From: Pannonibacter carbonis
GTDB lineage: Bacteria > Pseudomonadota > Alphaproteobacteria > Rhizobiales > Stappiaceae
Reading direction: 5' to 3'
Assembly: GCF_003012935.1 (NCBI RefSeq)
Contig: NZ_PUDR01000004.1
Coordinates: forward strand, 1-64,000
Length of the DNA stretch: 64,000 nucleotides
Shown: positions 61,877-64,000 of the stretch, piece by piece
How the letters are laid out: every line of letters starts with the position of its first letter
Numbering within the stretch: the stretch's first letter is position 1
Notes under the pieces: generated by a model
Told to the model about the DNA's origin: nothing
What the model saw: the letters and a program-made list of their open reading frames with translations, nothing else
Database searches by the model: none
Translations under genes and position numbers: made by a program

Positions 61877-62542
61877 ATGACCGATACTCCCCGAAAGGAA
61901 ACGATTTCCAGCCGCATTTCCGGTCAGCTCCGGAGCGCAATCCTGCGCGGCGAACTGGAACCGGGAAGCAAGATCAATCTCGACCGACTGAAAGAACAGC
62001 ACGACACCTCGATCAGCCCCCTGCGGGAAGCCATGGCGCGTCTGGTCGCCGATGGCCTCGTCCTGTTCGAGGACCAGAAGGGATACCGGGTTGCACCGGT
62101 TTCGCGCGGAAACCTGGAAGAGGTCACGCGGCTCAGGGCGGAGTTCGAGACCATGGCCCTTGAGGCCAGCATTGTTCGCGGCGACCTTGATTGGGAGAGC
62201 GACGTGCTGCGTGCGTTGCACCAACTGCGGCACACGCCGCGCAAGGGCAATCAGAACCCGGTATCGCCCCCTTGGGACGAGGTCCATTCCGCCTTCCATT
62301 ACGCCCTGATCCAGAGCTGCGGCATGCCGGTGCTGCTCGGCTTTTGCCGTATCACCGCAAATATGCAGGACCGATATGCCAACCTCTATATGTTGGGGGG
62401 CGAAGACGAGAGGGACGTCGCCTCCGAACATGACGAGATCGCCCGCGCCGCAACTGAGCGCAATGCGGCCAAGGCCACGGCCGCGTTGAAACGTCATATC
62501 CTGCGGACAGGCGAGGCCCTGGCGCTGCGTTTTCCGGATTGA
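61877..62542 (+). CDS. GntR-family regulator (FadR/VanR type), copy 2
   Basis: 221 residues. Winged helix: SSRISGQLRSAILRGELEPGSKINLDRLKEQHDTSISPLREAMARLVADGLV in pieces. FCD domain from about 85 with HSAFHYALIQSCG and SEHDEIARAATERNAAKATAALKRHI, which includes His ligands typical of metal-assisted FCD sensors. Similar length and organisation to the divergent copy 1 but distinct in sequence, so the pair probably senses different pathway compounds. Confidence 0.9.
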   Translation: MTDTPRKETISSRISGQLRSAILRGELEPGSKINLDRLKEQHDTSISPLREAMARLVADGLVLFEDQKGYRVAPVSRGNLEEVTRLRAEFETMALEASIVRGDLDWESDVLRALHQLRHTPRKGNQNPVSPPWDEVHSAFHYALIQSCGMPVLLGFCRITANMQDRYANLYMLGGEDERDVASEHDEIARAATERNAAKATAALKRHILRTGEALALRFPD

Positions 62543-62579
62543 CTCACGATGGTTTGCCGCCCGTCAGCATCCCCACTCA

Positions 62580-62607
62580 TTGACAATCTCCTGATCTGAA
62601 CTACTAT
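62580..62607 (+). promoter_or_regulatory. Candidate sigma70-type promoter of the nrd operon
   Basis: A perfect TTGACA (62580-62585), 16-base spacer and TACTAT (62602-62607, four of six). Transcription would begin near 62614, immediately before the conserved core of the riboswitch, which supports both calls. Confidence 0.55.
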
Positions 62608-62612
62608 ATCTT

Positions 62613-62803
62613 GTGTTCAAGGTTCCTTCGATTCGATAGAAACGAAGGCTAAGATGGGAAGCCGGTGCGGATGGCAAATGCCAGACAAAGCCGGGGCTGC
62701 CCCCGCAACTGTGAGCGGTGAACGCGGGCCATGAAAGCCACTGGAAGCAATTCCGGGAAGGCGAGGCCTGTACGTGATGATCCGCGAGCCAGGAGACCTG
62801 CCT
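62613..62803 (+). ncRNA. Cobalamin riboswitch
   Basis: Conserved blocks occur in order: GGTTCC near 62621, GGGAAGCCGGTG (62656-62667), GCCGGGGCTGCCCCCGCAAC (the B12-box-like four-way core, 62689-62708), GCCACTG (62737-62743), GGGAAGGCG (62755-62763) and the classic GAGCCAGGAGACCTGCC B12 box (62786-62802). It binds adenosylcobalamin and normally turns expression off when B12 is present. Located on the nrd leader, so it controls nrdH-nrdI-nrdE. I place limits by eye; the outer P1 stem may extend a few bases. Confidence 0.95.
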
Positions 62804-63081
62804 CGAACAGCAACGTCCGCCGGCGGGGTGACCGGAGGGGCGCGGTCAGATCTTGTCCCGCTTGCCGGGCTGGCCGTTCCCTCGATCCCCGTCACTACCA
62901 GCTTCGGGGTGAAGTCATGTTGATCAGAACCAGTTTCGAGTTCCCGCCCGGCTAGACGCCAGGAGCGCACTCTTCCCTTCCCTGCCTGACGGTCTTCCGG
63001 CCCAAAGGTGTATTTGTCCCGCTTCACGACGGACACGTCATCGTGTCCAAGCCCTTTTTCGTGTTCGAAAGACCGCAAATC
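62804..63081 (+). other. Riboswitch expression-platform leader, no gene
   Basis: About 280 bases between the B12 box and nrdH. No convincing coding frame. It contains the terminator-like hairpin listed separately and probably the alternative pairing partners that switch the leader. Confidence 0.6.
63031..63059 (+). terminator. Terminator-like hairpin of the riboswitch leader
   Basis: GGACACG (63031-63037) pairs with CGTGTCC (63042-63048) over a 4-nt loop, followed after six bases by TTTTT (63055-63059). The hairpin is short and the U run is offset, so it may be a weak attenuator of the riboswitch rather than a full terminator. It ends 22 bases before the nrdH start. Confidence 0.5.
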
Positions 63082-63303
63082 ATGACTGTCACCGTCTACA
63101 GCAAGCCTGCCTGCGTCCAGTGCAACGCCACCACCCGTGCGCTCGAGCGCCAGGGCATCACCTACACCCTGGTCGACATCTCCGAAGATGCAGAGGCCTA
63201 TGACCTCGTCACCGGCCTCGGCTACCGCCAGGTTCCGGTGGTGATCGCCGGCGAGCAGCACTGGGCCGGGTTCCGTCCCGACCTGATCGGCGGACTTGCC
63301 TGA
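63082..63303 (+). CDS. nrdH: NrdH, glutaredoxin-like electron donor
   Basis: 73 residues, typical length. It begins MTVTVYSKPACVQCNATTRAL with the redox CVQC near residue 11, then GYRQVPVVIAGEQHWAGFRPD (cis-Pro and the NrdH W-x-G-F-R-P-D motif for thioredoxin-reductase docking). ATG 63082 chosen over an in-frame GTG at 63043, which lies inside the hairpin. Supplies electrons to the class Ib reductase. Confidence 0.94.
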   Translation: MTVTVYSKPACVQCNATTRALERQGITYTLVDISEDAEAYDLVTGLGYRQVPVVIAGEQHWAGFRPDLIGGLA

Positions 63304-63312
63304 GGCAAGGCG

Positions 63313-63711
63313 ATGAGCGGGCTCGTCTATTTCTCCAGCACCTCGGAAAATACGCGCCGCTTTGTCGAAAAGCTCGGCCAGGACGCGCTGCGCCTGCCGG
63401 TGGATGCCGCCGCACCGGCTCCGCTTGCAACACGGCCCTTCGTGCTGGTCACGCCCACATATGGGGGCGGAACGCCGAAAGGCGCGGTGCCCAAACCTGT
63501 GATCCGCTTTCTCAATGATGAGCGGAACCGCGCATTGATCCGCGGCGTCATCGCCGCGGGAAACACCAATTTCGGCGCGGCCTACGGGCTCGCCGGCGAC
63601 ATCATCGCGGCCAAATGCCAGGTGCCGTTCCTCTACCGCTTCGAGCTGCTCGGCACGGCGGAGGATGTCGCGAATGTCAGCCAGGGACTGGAACGGTTTT
63701 GGACATGCTAG
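63313..63711 (+). CDS. nrdI: NrdI, flavodoxin-like RNR accessory protein
   Basis: 132 residues. FMN-binding loop [16 protein letters not shown], then [23 protein letters not shown] and [19 protein letters not shown], all characteristic of NrdI. It supplies oxidant for assembling the dimanganese-tyrosyl cofactor of NrdF. Lies 9 bases after nrdH and overlaps nrdE by 7 bases. Confidence 0.94.
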   Translation: MSGLVYFSSTSENTRRFVEKLGQDALRLPVDAAAPAPLATRPFVLVTPTYGGGTPKGAVPKPVIRFLNDERNRALIRGVIAAGNTNFGAAYGLAGDIIAAKCQVPFLYRFELLGTAEDVANVSQGLERFWTC

Positions 63712-64000
63712 ACACGCCCTCACTCTTGGACGCGGATGACACGGCCGCGCAGCCCCTCACGGCCGACCGCAAGGGCCGGCCCGTCGAGGAGCTGGATTAT
63801 CACGCGCTCAACGCGATGCTGAACCTTTATGACGCGAACGGCCGGATCCAGCTCGACAAGGACCGGGAAGCGGCGCGGCAGTATTTCCTGACCCATGTGA
63901 ACCAGAACACCGTTTTCTTCCACAATCTCAAGGAGAAGCTCGATTATCTGGTGACCGAAGGCTACTACGAGCCCGAGGTGCTGGCGCAGTATTCCTTCGC
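63705..64000 (+). CDS. nrdE: NrdE, class Ib ribonucleotide reductase large subunit (partial, N-terminus)
   Basis: ATG at 63705, open to the window edge, about 98 residues. The text [38 protein letters not shown] and [20 protein letters not shown] is the N-terminal NrdE region, which lacks the ATP-cone of class Ia NrdA. Reduces ribonucleoside diphosphates with NrdF. The catalytic cysteines and nrdF are outside the window. Confidence 0.93.
   Translation, partial: MLDTPSLLDADDTAAQPLTADRKGRPVEELDYHALNAMLNLYDANGRIQLDKDREAARQYFLTHVNQNTVFFHNLKEKLDYLVTEGYYEPEVLAQYSF

Noticed and set aside
63043-63081. Upstream GTG start for nrdH
   Set aside because: The GTG is inside the leader hairpin and adds 13 residues not seen in NrdH proteins, whose N-terminus is MTVTVYSKPAC here.
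1-64000. CRISPR arrays, rRNA or tRNA genes, prophage
   Set aside because: No regularly spaced direct repeats, no rRNA-like or tRNA-like cloverleaf sequences and no phage structural genes were noticed by eye; a dedicated scan was not possible.

Overview
The window looks like chromosome of a high-GC alphaproteobacterium, probably in the Hyphomicrobiales (Rhizobium/Stappia-like). This is inferred from gene content: a complete Sox thiosulfate-oxidation locus, many ABC and TRAP importers with dedicated regulators, a class Ib ribonucleotide reductase operon behind a cobalamin riboswitch, and close packing with many 4-bp ATGA start/stop overlaps. I saw no rRNA, tRNA or CRISPR array. The only mobile-element trace is the 3' end of an IS3-type transposase at the left edge.

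Layout. (1) 1-131: right end of an insertion sequence. (2) 366-13632: a catabolic island. Twelve genes run leftward (sugar-type ABC importer, HisD-like dehydrogenase, SnoaL-like protein, SDR, LacI regulator, second SnoaL-like protein, cupin, alpha/beta hydrolase, RraA-like aldolase) and a third SnoaL-like gene is divergent. A perfect 17-bp-arm inverted repeat that resolves into two LacI-type operators lies between them. The substrate is unknown and I consider this the best candidate for an undescribed pathway. (3) 14233-23035: a rightward operon with a peptide/opine-type ABC importer, two paralogous TIM-barrel isomerase-like proteins and an alkaline-phosphatase-superfamily hydrolase. (4) 23129-31376: a leftward peptide ABC importer with an aminopeptidase P and a divergent XRE-cupin regulator. 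(5) 31416-37416: a leftward ABC importer with a GpdQ/CpdA-like phosphodiesterase and a divergent LacI regulator with its own operator. (6) 37490-40100: an HD-GYP protein and a YeeE/YedE sulfur transporter, divergent across an FNR-like box. (7) 40128-52988: the sox locus. On the minus strand lie soxV, W, X, Y, Z, A, B, C, D, E, F and a SoxH-like gene; soxS, soxR and soxT are divergent on the plus strand. The SoxR lacks the cysteines expected of this sensor family. (8) 53019-62542: a quinate/shikimate-type catabolic region (two-domain 3-dehydroshikimate dehydratase, HpcH/HpaI aldolase, Gfo/Idh/MocA oxidoreductase, type II dehydroquinase; divergent TRAP transporter and AroE-like dehydrogenase; two divergent GntR regulators sharing palindromic operators). 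(9) 62580-64000: promoter, cobalamin riboswitch and nrdH-nrdI-nrdE, with nrdE running off the window.

How it fits together. The window is a row of nutrient-scavenging modules. Each pairs an importer, a hydrolase or dehydrogenase set and a local regulator: sugars or polyols, possible phosphodiesters (two independent modules), peptides, cyclitol carboxylates and reduced sulfur as an electron source. Sox would oxidise thiosulfate in the periplasm, with SoxV/W/S supplying reductant and the YeeE/YedE proteins probably moving sulfur species across the membrane. The riboswitch-controlled Nrd operon would let the cell make a B12-independent reductase when cobalamin is short.
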